A DNA stretch of 64,000 nt from Leminorella grimontii ATCC 33999 = DSM 5078. Its GTDB lineage: Bacteria; Pseudomonadota; Gammaproteobacteria; Enterobacterales; Enterobacteriaceae. Shown here piece by piece: positions 1-7,040 of this stretch (positions are counted from its first letter, which is position 1; each line of letters begins with the position of its first letter). The stretch lies in assembly GCF_000439085.1 (NCBI RefSeq), contig NZ_AUUA01000005.1, positions 1-64,000 on the forward strand, written 5' to 3'. The notes beneath the pieces were generated by a model. That model was not told the DNA's origin and did not search any database. It worked only from the letters and a program-made list of their open reading frames with translations. Made by a program: the position numbers and the translations under genes.

Positions 1-25
1 TCTTACAAACCTTGGTTTGGGAGAC
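1..25. other. DNA invertase crossover site 1 (left border)
   Basis: The core AAACCTTGGTTT (7-18) matches the symmetrical core of hix/gix/cix-type sites recognised by Hin/Gin/Pin/Cin recombinases. A 26-bp site centred between bases 12 and 13 would begin one base before the window, so the window starts inside the site. It is inverted relative to the copies at 2004-2029 and 37447-37472. Confidence 0.85.
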
Positions 26-652
26 GCGGTCGGATACGTCGGCAGATTCCTAAATGTACAATTTTTTGATACGTCCGGTATGTATACACCAACTGCAGGG
101 ACGAAAAGAATTATCGTTGAAGCCATAGGCGGCGGTGGGGCATCAGGTGGAGTTGGTGCAACTACAACAGCTAGAGTCTCAATGTCTGGCTGTGGAACAA
201 ATGGAGCTTATGCAAAAGTGTTAATCGACACCCCATCTGCCGCACCTGTCATTATCGGCGCGGGCGGGGCGGGCGTTGTTAATGCAGCCGGAAACAATGG
301 AGGTACTACGTCATTTGGTTCATATTTTTCATGCCCCGGCGGTATAGGTGCTGGTCGGGGACAATCAGATATGGATCCCTCCAACATATATCAGGCAGCA
401 ACAAATGCGCGCGAGGCACCTCAACCAGTAATTAGTAGCGGCATAGTGATAAAAACCATGACTCCCTCGCCAACAATGTCCACGACAGTCTCATTAGGAT
501 ATGGGTCGGCACTATTATCCTATCCCCCGTTTACCCACATGGGGGGAAACTACGGAGCCGGTGGGAATTCTGCATATACAACTCAAAATCAGCCAGCCAA
601 GGCCGGGTTTTCTGGCGGGCCTGGACGGGTTATTGTGTGGGAGTATGCATAA
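1..652 (+). CDS. Tail fibre C-terminal segment, alternative A (5' end open)
   Basis: This is a variable receptor-binding tip with no start codon of its own. The frame enters at base 2 through the crossover site (L-T-N-L-G-L) and runs to TAA at 650-652. The peptide is Gly-rich (IGGGGASGG, IIGAGGAG, GGPGRVIVWEY), like the Gly-rich ends of enterobacterial phage fibres that form the distal tip. The tail-fibre N-terminus at 37441-37818 ends in the same L-T-N-L-G-L, so an N-terminus would be completed by this segment after recombination. The sequence upstream of base 1 is not visible, so what currently feeds into the frame is unknown. The stop overlaps the start of the assembly gene (taATG), which implies translational coupling. 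Function is inferred from context and composition. Confidence 0.75.
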   Translation, partial: LTNLGLGDAVGYVGRFLNVQFFDTSGMYTPTAGTKRIIVEAIGGGGASGGVGATTTARVSMSGCGTNGAYAKVLIDTPSAAPVIIGAGGAGVVNAAGNNGGTTSFGSYFSCPGGIGAGRGQSDMDPSNIYQAATNAREAPQPVISSGIVIKTMTPSPTMSTTVSLGYGSALLSYPPFTHMGGNYGAGGNSAYTTQNQPAKAGFSGGPGRVIVWEYA

Positions 653-1038
653 TGAAATACGCAATCGTAAATGGACAAGGCATCGTTGAAAACGTTGTTA
701 TTGCGGATGATACCAGCGCGTTTGATATCACGGGCTTATATGTTGTAGAAGTCGACGCCGCCGGGCCGGGCTGGATATATCAAGACGGGAAATTTTCGCC
801 ACCGCCAGAGCCTGAGTTAACGGGTGCTGAGCTACATGTAGCAGCTGAGGGCGAGAAGCTAGCGCGGCTACAGGCCGCAAACGTGATTATCGCGATGTTG
901 GCCGATGCTGTCGAATTCAGCATGGCCACTCCCGCCGAGCACCAGCGTTACGATGAATGGCGGCGATATCGTGTACTGTTAACTCGCGTCGATACCGCCG
1001 CCGTTCCTGTTAACTGGCCGTTATCTCCAGCTGAGTAG
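652..1038 (+). CDS. Tail fibre assembly protein (Tfa-like), partner of C-terminus A
   Basis: The product is 128 aa. It starts MKYAIVNGQG, and its C-terminal half (EHQRYDEWRRYRVLLTRVDT, then VNWPL) is the conserved end of enterobacterial phage tail-fibre assembly chaperones, which help fibre trimers fold. ATG at 652 overlaps the stop of segment A (taATG), so it is preferred to an upstream alternative at 637. The C-terminal block is shared with the larger assembly protein at 38916-39509 (KAWRAYRVKLSRV, VTWPALP). The gene lies inside the invertible segment, so it switches together with its own fibre tip. Confidence 0.8.
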   Translation: MKYAIVNGQGIVENVVIADDTSAFDITGLYVVEVDAAGPGWIYQDGKFSPPPEPELTGAELHVAAEGEKLARLQAANVIIAMLADAVEFSMATPAEHQRYDEWRRYRVLLTRVDTAAVPVNWPLSPAE

Positions 1039-1051
1039 GCCATTCAATAAT

Positions 1052-1076
1052 TTAGGCCGTAGACATTACGGCCTAA
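1052..1076. terminator. Hairpin between the convergent fibre arms
   Basis: A perfect 10-bp inverted repeat, TTAGGCCGTA (1052-1061) and TACGGCCTAA (1067-1076), with a 5-base loop, sits where arms A and B converge. Neither strand has a strong T-run, so it is a likely but weak bidirectional terminator. Confidence 0.5.
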
Positions 1077-1236
1077 GTTCGGGAAGGACTAGAAACTTGG
1101 ATTTAAATTCCAATAGACGCGGGTCGTCATCGTCGATTGTACCTAGATTTTCGTAAATAGTAGGGTCTTGCGGCGAACCGAAAACATTGATTATTTAGGT
1201 TTCTGTTTCATCAGAAAATTGAACATAAGTAATCAT
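1066..1236 (-). pseudogene. Broken small tail-fibre-associated gene downstream of C-terminus B
   Basis: From ATG at 1236 the minus strand reads MITYVQFSDETET and then TAA (1197-1195). The same frame stays open for another 42 codons (INVFGSPQDPTIYENLG..., DDDDPRLLEF...) to TAA at 1066. The VQFSDE...V-F-G-P-Q-DP...DDDPR pattern resembles small proteins found next to phage tail fibres. It is therefore most simply one 56-codon gene interrupted by a nonsense codon at position 14. Neither part is likely to be functional unless the stop is read through. It occupies the place in arm B that the assembly gene occupies in arm A, although it is a different family. Confidence 0.6.
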
Positions 1237-1256
1237 ATATCACCCATTTAACATAT

Positions 1257-2069
1257 TTAAATTGTATATCCGCTAACACCAATTGTGGCGTTTGATACTC
1301 CCGGCGTGGACCATGAGAAATCGTAATAAATGGTTTGAGGTTGCGACATCAGAATCTCAAACTGTATGTCCCCCCCCATCGGCCCTGAATTCCCAGCATA
1401 CGCCTGAAAAAAACCCACACCGTTAGCATCGGCGGCTATCCTGAGCGTCGCACTTCCGCCTCCGTCTCCTGAGTTACAAAACGCATAGCCCGTAACCGAA
1501 ATCGCATTTTTTGGGGCTTGTGCAGACATACCTACCCACGTGTACCCGCCCGGATTAGCTGTCGTAACGAGCACATGCGATGGTGGCGTCGAAAATCGGC
1601 GCCCCCTTTGATATCCATTCCTAAATTGACCTGTGCTAGTAGTTCGCCATACCGACACAAGGGCGCTCGCGGTGTACCCGGCGGGCAAGTTTACCCCGGC
1701 GTAAATAGTTGGCGCGATAACTGAGGTTGTATCCGTGGCGAGTAAAGCAGAGTTGCCAGTTGACGGGTTAAAAATCAAATAGAGAGCCACCCAGCCGTTT
1801 TTCGGCGCAATTCCGGTATCAATGCCGCCAGCGCCAACCGTTAAAAGATTGAGCGTTTTATTAACGGCAGAAATCCGGTATTGCCGCCCCGCGAGAGGCT
1901 CGCCAACGATGACTATGTCGGCTGTCAACGTAGCTATTGCCGAGGCATTGGCGATGCTGATTTGCAAATTGCGAGAATCTCCAGCGCATCCAGTGAATCT
2001 GGATTCCATTAAACCAAGGTTTGTAAGAATGCCTTCCCCACCCACATTTGCCACAATAAGCCTCTTCAA
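1257..2069 (-). CDS. Tail fibre C-terminal segment, alternative B (silent arm)
   Basis: This is the second variable fibre tip. The frame runs on the minus strand through crossover site 2, giving L-T-N-L-G-L, then MESRFTGCAGDSRNLQI..., and ends GVSGYTI at 1257. About 13 codons outside the site are open only because no stop occurs; the nearest start-like codon is TTG at 2069, with no convincing ribosome-binding site. The meaningful coding part is 2029-1257. It shares no obvious sequence with segment A beyond the site, as expected for alternative receptor-binding tips. It would be expressed only after inversion joins it to an N-terminus. Confidence 0.7.
   Translation of the reverse strand: MKRLIVANVGGEGILTNLGLMESRFTGCAGDSRNLQISIANASAIATLTADIVIVGEPLAGRQYRISAVNKTLNLLTVGAGGIDTGIAPKNGWVALYLIFNPSTGNSALLATDTTSVIAPTIYAGVNLPAGYTASALVSVWRTTSTGQFRNGYQRGRRFSTPPSHVLVTTANPGGYTWVGMSAQAPKNAISVTGYAFCNSGDGGGSATLRIAADANGVGFFQAYAGNSGPMGGDIQFEILMSQPQTIYYDFSWSTPGVSNATIGVSGYTI
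2004..2029. other. DNA invertase crossover site 2 (right border)
   Basis: This 26-bp site has the perfect 12-bp core AAACCAAGGTTT at 2011-2022. It is flanked by TTCCATT and GTAAGAA, close to the hix/gix/cix consensus layout. It is inverted relative to site 1 and parallel to site 3 at 37447-37472. It lies 62 bp before the invertase start. Confidence 0.88.
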
Positions 2070-2090
2070 TCCAAAAACAGGACGCTGAAA

Positions 2091-2660
2091 ATGGCAATCA
2101 TCGGCTACGTTCGGGTTTCAACTAATGAACAAAACACCGAACTACAGCGAAAGGCGCTTGAGTGCTTAAACTGTGAGCATATTTTCGAAGATAAAATGAG
2201 CGGTAAAAAGGCCGACAGGCCTGGGCTAAAAAAGGCGCTGAGGCAGTTGAATTCGGGCGATACTCTTGTCGTGTGGAAGCTTGACAGGCTTGGGCGGTCA
2301 ATGCGTAATTTGGTGTTGCTGATTGATGAACTGCACCTGCGGGGCGTGCACTTTCGCAGCGTCACGGACAGCATTGATACCTCTTCGTCCATGGGGCGGT
2401 TCTTTTTCCACGTGATGGGCGCGCTGGCGGAGATGGAGCGCGAGCTTATCGTTGAGCGAACGAATGCGGGGCTGGCCGCCGCTCGGGAGCAGGGGAGGAT
2501 TGGAGGACGAAGGCCAAAGCTAACGGCAGAACAGTGGGAGCAAATAGGCCGCTTAATTGAAAAAGGCCACTCTCGCGCAGAGATTTCCCGTATTTATGAC
2601 ATATCCGAAAAAACAATCTATAAATACCATCCGGCAAAAAACTTCCCGCCAATAAAATAA
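2091..2660 (+). CDS. Serine site-specific DNA invertase (Hin/Gin/Pin family)
   Basis: The product is 189 aa, the family's usual length. The N-terminal resolvase domain starts MAIIGYVRVSTNEQN, with catalytic Ser10. It contains the family blocks WKLDRLGRSMRNL and FFHVMGALAEMERELIVERT, followed by GRIGGRRPKL and a C-terminal helix-turn-helix (RAEISRIYDISEKTIYKYH) that would bind the 26-bp crossover sites. It pairs inverted sites and flips the segment at 1-2029; this class normally needs Fis bound to an enhancer, often inside the invertase gene. Its position next to site 2 indicates that this cassette is its substrate. A third compatible site at 37447-37472 makes a larger inversion possible. Confidence 0.95.
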   Translation: MAIIGYVRVSTNEQNTELQRKALECLNCEHIFEDKMSGKKADRPGLKKALRQLNSGDTLVVWKLDRLGRSMRNLVLLIDELHLRGVHFRSVTDSIDTSSSMGRFFFHVMGALAEMERELIVERTNAGLAAAREQGRIGGRRPKLTAEQWEQIGRLIEKGHSRAEISRIYDISEKTIYKYHPAKNFPPIK

Positions 2661-2666
2661 ACAAAA

Positions 2667-2706
2667 CCGCCGCCGAAAATAATGTATTTCTTATTTCCGG
2701 CGGCGA
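2667..2706 (+). terminator. Hairpin after the invertase gene
   Basis: The arm CGCCGCCGAAAAT (2668-2680) pairs with ATTTCCGGCGGCG (2693-2705) with one mismatch, 8 bp after the invertase stop. No long T-run follows on the plus strand, so termination strength is uncertain. It may serve both the invertase and the convergent pirin gene. Confidence 0.55.
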
Positions 2707-2739
2707 ATCTATTCCACTTCTATAGCTTATTTAATCCCC

Positions 2740-3435
2740 TCAAACCCCCGGCAGATCAAACGCCAGCACCTCGCTGTCACCGTAGGAAGTCACGCTAAGC
2801 GTCTCTTCATCCCACAGAGCGACGCCGTCGCTGGTGGAGGCCTGCACGCCGTTGACTTCAACCTGTCCCTTCACCACCTGAATCCAAACGCGTCGGCCTT
2901 TAGTGATGGGATATTCAGCCTTTTCTCCATGACTTAGCCCCCAGCGCCACAGCTCCATATCCTGATAGACTTTCAATGAACCGTCGCGCGCGTCCGGCGA
3001 CAGCACCAGCTGGCGTGCGTGCTTTTCCGTAAATGATTTCTGCTCGTAGCGCGGTGCGATGTCCTGCTCGTTGGGAATAATCCAGATTTGATAGAAGTGC
3101 AGCGGGTCGGCTGCGCTCGGGTTGTACTCCGAGTGGCGAACGCCCGTTCCTGCGCTCATTATCTGGAAGTCACCGGCCGGAACCCGCTCTTTGTTTCCCA
3201 TGCTGTCCTGATGCTCAATGGCGCCTTCCAGCACGTAAGAGAGGATCTCCATATTTTTGTGAGGGTGGGTCGGGAACCCCTGACCGGGCGTTACCCTGTC
3301 CTCGTTAATCACGCGCAAAACGGAGAATCCCATAAAGTTCTCATCGTAATAGTCGGCAAATGAGAAGGTGTGCCAGCTGTCCAACCAGCCGTGATTGGCG
3401 TGGCCGCGCACGTCGGCTTTACGTAGATAAATCAT
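2740..3435 (-). CDS. yhhW: Pirin family protein (YhhW-type quercetin 2,3-dioxygenase)
   Basis: The product is 231 aa, the same length as E. coli YhhW, and is collinear from the first residues (MIYLRKADVRGHANHGWLDS). The bicupin fold carries metal ligands in THPHKNMEIL and in the H-E pair of VRHSEYNP. Members bind a metal ion and some cleave quercetin; the physiological substrate is unknown. A ribosome-binding site (AAGGAGG) precedes ATG at 3435. It is an isolated cytoplasmic gene, convergent with the invertase. Confidence 0.93.
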   Translation of the reverse strand: MIYLRKADVRGHANHGWLDSWHTFSFADYYDENFMGFSVLRVINEDRVTPGQGFPTHPHKNMEILSYVLEGAIEHQDSMGNKERVPAGDFQIMSAGTGVRHSEYNPSAADPLHFYQIWIIPNEQDIAPRYEQKSFTEKHARQLVLSPDARDGSLKVYQDMELWRWGLSHGEKAEYPITKGRRVWIQVVKGQVEVNGVQASTSDGVALWDEETLSVTSYGDSEVLAFDLPGV

Positions 3436-3547
3436 AATGAAACCTCCTTAACGTTTGAGTTAAGTGTAGTCCATTGAGTCCGCCAAGAAAGCGGAATTAA
3501 GTCACGAAGAGGGTCAAAATAATTGAATAAAGAGTGATGAACCAAGC

Positions 3548-3580
3548 AAAAACGGCGTTCTTTATCGGAACGCCGTTTTT
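3548..3580 (-). terminator. Intrinsic terminator downstream of grxB
   Basis: A stem AACGGCGTTC/GAACGCCGTT with a short loop is followed on the minus strand by a T-run. It lies 19 bases after the grxB stop. Confidence 0.85.
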
Positions 3581-3598
3581 ACTGAAGGTAAAAAAGGG

Positions 3599-4246
3599 CT
3601 ACTGTGCGATGGCGTCCAGCAGGTTTACGCCGCTGTGTTTAGACATCGCCTTACGATAGGCGTCCACCTTGGCCGGATAGCGGACGTCCTTAACGATAGA
3701 CATGCCGCGCAGAGAGGGGAACAGGTGGATATCGTCGACCGACAGTTCGCCGTTGCAGGCTTCAGGCGACTGGATCAGCGCATCAAGCCTTTGCAGATCC
3801 TCTTCCAGGCGCGCCTTCAGCACGGGCGTGTTCTCAAGGTGCTGGGCGAAGCTGCCAATAGCGGCCTCTTTCTTTTTCGTGAAGTAGGCGCGGGCGGACG
3901 GCGTACAGAATTCGGCAAACTCGGCCTTGGCGTAGCGCGGGATCAGCAGTTGATTAAGATAGGCGGAGACGTCTCTTAGCCAGTCAGCGATAGCGGGATT
4001 AGTTTTCCCCGTCAGCACCGGTTTATCGAAGCTTTCGTCAACGTAGTGCACGATGTCCATACTTTCCGGCATGCAGTTGCCGTTGTCCTTTTCCAGAATG
4101 GGCGCCATCTTTTGGCCAATCATGCTGATGGGCGTTTCTTCGTCGTCGTTAAGCAGGGTTATCATCTCAAACGGAATGTTCTTTAGGCCGAATATCATGC
4201 GCGCCTTCACGCAGTAGGGGCAGTGATCGTAAACATAAAGTTTCAT
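3599..4246 (-). CDS. grxB: Glutaredoxin 2
   Basis: The product is 215 aa, the family length. It begins MKLYVYDHCPYCVKARMIFG, with the redox motif C-P-Y-C at residues 9-12. A thioredoxin-fold N-terminal domain is followed by the all-helical GST-like C-terminal domain typical of GrxB rather than of the small glutaredoxins. It reduces protein and glutathione mixed disulfides in the cytoplasm. It is monocistronic, with its own terminator at 3548-3580. Confidence 0.96.
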   Translation of the reverse strand: MKLYVYDHCPYCVKARMIFGLKNIPFEMITLLNDDEETPISMIGQKMAPILEKDNGNCMPESMDIVHYVDESFDKPVLTGKTNPAIADWLRDVSAYLNQLLIPRYAKAEFAEFCTPSARAYFTKKKEAAIGSFAQHLENTPVLKARLEEDLQRLDALIQSPEACNGELSVDDIHLFPSLRGMSIVKDVRYPAKVDAYRKAMSKHSGVNLLDAIAQ

Positions 4247-4375
4247 AACGGAGTCCTCAATTTAGGCCAACGGAACGGCCCGTAATTTGTGGCGTTAACC
4301 CAGAGCGCGGGTGGATATTACGATTATCTCACCGTTGCTGTCGCGGTGAAAGGCGCTTTCGAGCCATATGCAAGG

Positions 4376-4768
4376 TTAGTCGATGGAGCTGCACAGTTCG
4401 ATTAAGATCCCCGATGGAGAGCGCACGTAAGAGACCGTCTGCCCCCAGGGCATGGTTTGTGGCGCCTTGAGCTCAGTTGAGCCATAGAGCAGGGCGGAGG
4501 CGTGGGCTTTCACGACGTCGTCGGTCACCAGTGCGATTTCCATACCCAGCGGCTTTTCGCTGTCGCCGCAGTGAACGTAGCCGTCGGGAAAGTGGCTGTC
4601 GCCCAGCAGCCTGTCGGCGAAGGCCAGTACGGTTTCTCCGGTATCCAGCTCGCCGTAGGTTCCACTCTCATGCAGGAAGCGAGTGGGCAAATCGAAGGCC
4701 TGATTGAAAAAGTGGAGCGTTTTTTCCACGTGGTCAACGTAGACGATCGTGTAGCCGAATTTCACCAT
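4376..4768 (-). CDS. VOC (glyoxalase/bleomycin-resistance fold) family protein
   Basis: The product is 130 aa with two beta-alpha-beta-beta-beta modules typical of single-chain VOC proteins (FGYTIVYVDHVEKTLHFFNQ at the N-terminus, VSYVRSPSGILIELCSSI at the C-terminus). The end motif SPSGILIEL includes the usual metal-binding Glu. The substrate cannot be inferred; the family includes lactoylglutathione lyases, dioxygenases and drug-binding proteins. There is no operon partner. Confidence 0.85.
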   Translation of the reverse strand: MVKFGYTIVYVDHVEKTLHFFNQAFDLPTRFLHESGTYGELDTGETVLAFADRLLGDSHFPDGYVHCGDSEKPLGMEIALVTDDVVKAHASALLYGSTELKAPQTMPWGQTVSYVRSPSGILIELCSSID

Positions 4769-4837
4769 GATGATTTATCCCGTGGGTTCGTCACTGTTTA
4801 AATTATGAACGAACCCGCAGGAAAGTGCACGTTAGGC

Positions 4838-5188
4838 TTAACGCAGATGGGCCGGGCGGCCGTGGCTTGGACGGTAACCGTTTGAACGATATCCGGGGCG
4901 GTAGCCGTTGTAGTACGGGCGAGAGGTAGCTTTATAGCCGTTGCGATAGCCGTGATTGTTATAACGGTGGTTGTAACGATTGCTGTAGCTATTATTGTAA
5001 CGACTGTTGTAGTAGCGCTTGTAGTTGTTGTGGCTGGGACCGCGGTAGTGCTTGTTATGGTATGACGAACTGCTATGGCGCTGCTGATGGCCATGGTTGC
5101 TATTACCGTGGCGATTATGTGACGCTGCGTTTGCCGAAGCGCAGAATGAAACGGCCAGTATGGCGACGAGCAATATTTTCTTTAGCAT
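4838..5188 (-). CDS. Secreted His/Tyr/Asn/Arg-rich small protein, unknown function
   Basis: The product is 116 aa. A clear Sec signal peptide (MLKKILLVAILAVSFCASANA) ends in an A-N-A type cleavage site at about residue 21. The mature part is almost entirely low-complexity H, Y, N, R, S and G (HGNSNHGHQQRH, YNSRYNNSYSNRYNHRYNN), with no recognisable domain. The His content suggests metal binding and the Arg/Tyr-rich repeats suggest envelope or polymer association; both are inference. Such repeat-rich periplasmic proteins are scattered in enterobacteria and poorly characterised. It is monocistronic. Confidence 0.75.
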   Translation of the reverse strand: MLKKILLVAILAVSFCASANAASHNRHGNSNHGHQQRHSSSSYHNKHYRGPSHNNYKRYYNSRYNNSYSNRYNHRYNNHGYRNGYKATSRPYYNGYRPGYRSNGYRPSHGRPAHLR

Positions 5189-5310
5189 TTCCGTATACCC
5201 CTTATTAGAGAACTTATCTCTATCATTGCAGCTGAAAAAAAATGTTCAACGCGACCGAAGGCGTTTTACGCTTTTTTTACGCTTGCCTGACGGAAAAGGA
5301 GCGAGGCACA

Positions 5311-5334
5311 AAAGAAAGGCGCCGAAAAGGCGCC
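5311..5334 (-). terminator. Intrinsic terminator of the MATE gene
   Basis: A GGCGCC/GGCGCC stem (5318-5323 and 5329-5334) is followed by a T-rich tract on the minus strand, about 30 bases after the MATE stop. Confidence 0.7.
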
Positions 5335-5364
5335 CTGAATAGAGAAACTGAAAGGAGATACGGC

Positions 5365-6693
5365 CTAAATATCCAGACGTTTTGCCTGCCACCTGCGGGA
5401 TTTCCAGCGCCAGGTATTGGCGATGCCGCGCAGCCATTCGTCGCACATAAAGCCGATCCAAATCCCCATAATGCCCATTCCCATCTTGATGCCCAGAAAG
5501 TAGCCGATGGGGATTGAGACGCACCACATGAAAAACAGCGCGGTCTTGACCGGGAACCAGGCGTCGCCGGAGGCGCGCAGGGCGTTGACCATCACGATGT
5601 TGAAGGTTCTCCCCGGCTCAAGGAAGACAGACAGGATAAACAGCGGCAGCAGCATGTTGATCATATCCTGATCTTTCGCCAGCAGGCCCATGATGTTCTT
5701 GTCAAACAGCCAGAACAGCACGACCACAACGATGGTGGCGATAATGCCGAACCTCAGGCTCTTGAACGTCCGCCGATAGGCGTCTTCAAAGCGCTTGGCG
5801 CCGACCAGATGGCCGACGAAGATCTCGTTACCGATGCTGACGGCGATGCCGAACATCATGACGAACAGCGCGATCTGGAAATAGAGCGTTTGGGCGGCCA
5901 GTGCGGTTTCCCCCATCAGGCCGATAAATGCGTTAGCCGTCATGTAGTGCAGCATCCACAGCAGGTTCTCACCGGCGGCGGGCAGGCCGATGTAGAGAAT
6001 TTTCCCCAGCAGGTCTTTGGACCAGTGAAAGAATTGGCGAAACTCCAGGCGAATGCGCAGGCCGTAGTTAAGCAGGCAGGCCAGCAGGATAATGCAGATC
6101 ACCCGCCCGAACACCGTCGACCACGCGACGCCCACCAGCCCCGCATCGAACACGTAGAGCGCAAAAATGTTGCCGACAATGGTGATGGCGTTGACGATAA
6201 GCGTCACGTACATCGCCACCTTGGACTTGCCGTACACCCGCAGGCAGGCGGCCAGAATCAGCGACACCGCTTCCGGGATCAGGCAGATGCCGATAATGTG
6301 CAAATAGTTGAAGCCGTCCTTCATCAGGTGCGGCGGCATGTTCATGGCTTCCAGCGCGAAGTTGCCGAAAAAGAACAGCATGGCGGCGCAGAAAAGGCCG
6401 ATAACGAAGTTGAAGGCGATAGAGACGTGAATGGCCTTTTTGGCCACTTCCGGCTGGCGCGCGCCCAGATACTGCGCGATAACCACGCTGCAGCCCACGC
6501 TGATAAAGCTGAAGATAGTGATGCACAGGTCAAACACCAGGTTGCCCGGCCCCATCGCGGCCAGATAGGAGGTGGAAACCTGGCTGACCATGTAGGTATT
6601 AATCAGCAGAGTAGAAAAGTGCAGCAGGAGATCGATAAAAATCGGCCAGCTCAGCGAAAACAGCGATCGCTCAGTAACATCGTTATGATGCAT
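5365..6693 (-). CDS. MATE family multidrug efflux transporter
   Basis: The product is 442 aa with about 12 hydrophobic segments. The N-terminal half of the MatE domain (FSLSWPIFIDLLLHFSTLLI) and the conserved linker region (VGCSVVIAQYLGARQPEVAKKA) are visible, and the second half repeats this pattern (GNEIFVGHLVGAKRFEDAYR). MATE proteins export cationic compounds using Na+ or H+ gradients across the inner membrane. The ATG at 6693 is preceded by AAGG. It is divergent from ddh. It is not clearly orthologous to NorM or DinF, so no symbol is given. Confidence 0.92.
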   Translation of the reverse strand: MHHNDVTERSLFSLSWPIFIDLLLHFSTLLINTYMVSQVSTSYLAAMGPGNLVFDLCITIFSFISVGCSVVIAQYLGARQPEVAKKAIHVSIAFNFVIGLFCAAMLFFFGNFALEAMNMPPHLMKDGFNYLHIIGICLIPEAVSLILAACLRVYGKSKVAMYVTLIVNAITIVGNIFALYVFDAGLVGVAWSTVFGRVICIILLACLLNYGLRIRLEFRQFFHWSKDLLGKILYIGLPAAGENLLWMLHYMTANAFIGLMGETALAAQTLYFQIALFVMMFGIAVSIGNEIFVGHLVGAKRFEDAYRRTFKSLRFGIIATIVVVVLFWLFDKNIMGLLAKDQDMINMLLPLFILSVFLEPGRTFNIVMVNALRASGDAWFPVKTALFFMWCVSIPIGYFLGIKMGMGIMGIWIGFMCDEWLRGIANTWRWKSRRWQAKRLDI

Positions 6694-7040
6694 TTAAAAA
6701 CCTTAATGACTTTACTTAAAGGCGTTCAAGGAACCGGTCCAAGAGCCCGTCTGGAGAGGGGAAAAATCCGACGCGTAGTGTATCATCGTTTAACAATTAG
6801 TCTCCAACAATAAACGCGCCTTTTATTCGTTTTTCAGCCGCAAACGTATCGCTTTTTAAGCTAACCCCGCTTTAAGTCATTGCTCTTTCCTGAAATTTTA
6901 TAAAAAACCGCTGGGGGATCGCTTTTTTCCGATGTTATGCTAGGCGACGTAGTTTGTTTTTGTGTCGTCGCCGCGGCTGGCGGCGAAATAAGAGCGGCTT
7001 CGGATAGGTATAAAACTATAACGATGAATAGGGAAAGAAC
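6694..7040. promoter_or_regulatory. Divergent intergenic region, MATE/ddh
   Basis: No gene is seen in these 347 bases. On the minus strand, TTGGAG followed 17 bases later by GATACA (around 6776-6804) is a plausible promoter for the MATE gene. On the plus strand, TATAAA at 7009-7014 may be the -10 of ddh, without a good -35. An imperfect GC-rich inverted repeat lies around 6966-6985. Confidence 0.35.

Larger units (their letters stand above)
1..2029. mobile_element. Invertible tail-fibre specificity segment
   Basis: The segment is bounded by inverted crossover sites 1 and 2. It holds two convergent gene sets: C-terminus A plus its assembly gene on the plus strand, and C-terminus B plus a broken small gene on the minus strand. 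Inversion would swap which C-terminus is fused to a constant N-terminus lying outside site 1, as for S/S' and U/U' of phage Mu and for the carotovoricin fibre. The invertase gene lies immediately outside site 2, the usual place. The oddity is that the only tail-fibre N-terminus carrying this site in the window is 35 kb away. Confidence 0.8.

Noticed and set aside
5809-6813. Long open frame antisense to the MATE gene (334 codons)
   Set aside because: Its His/Gln/Asp-rich composition is the mirror of high-GC membrane-protein codons, and it has no domain or ribosome-binding site.
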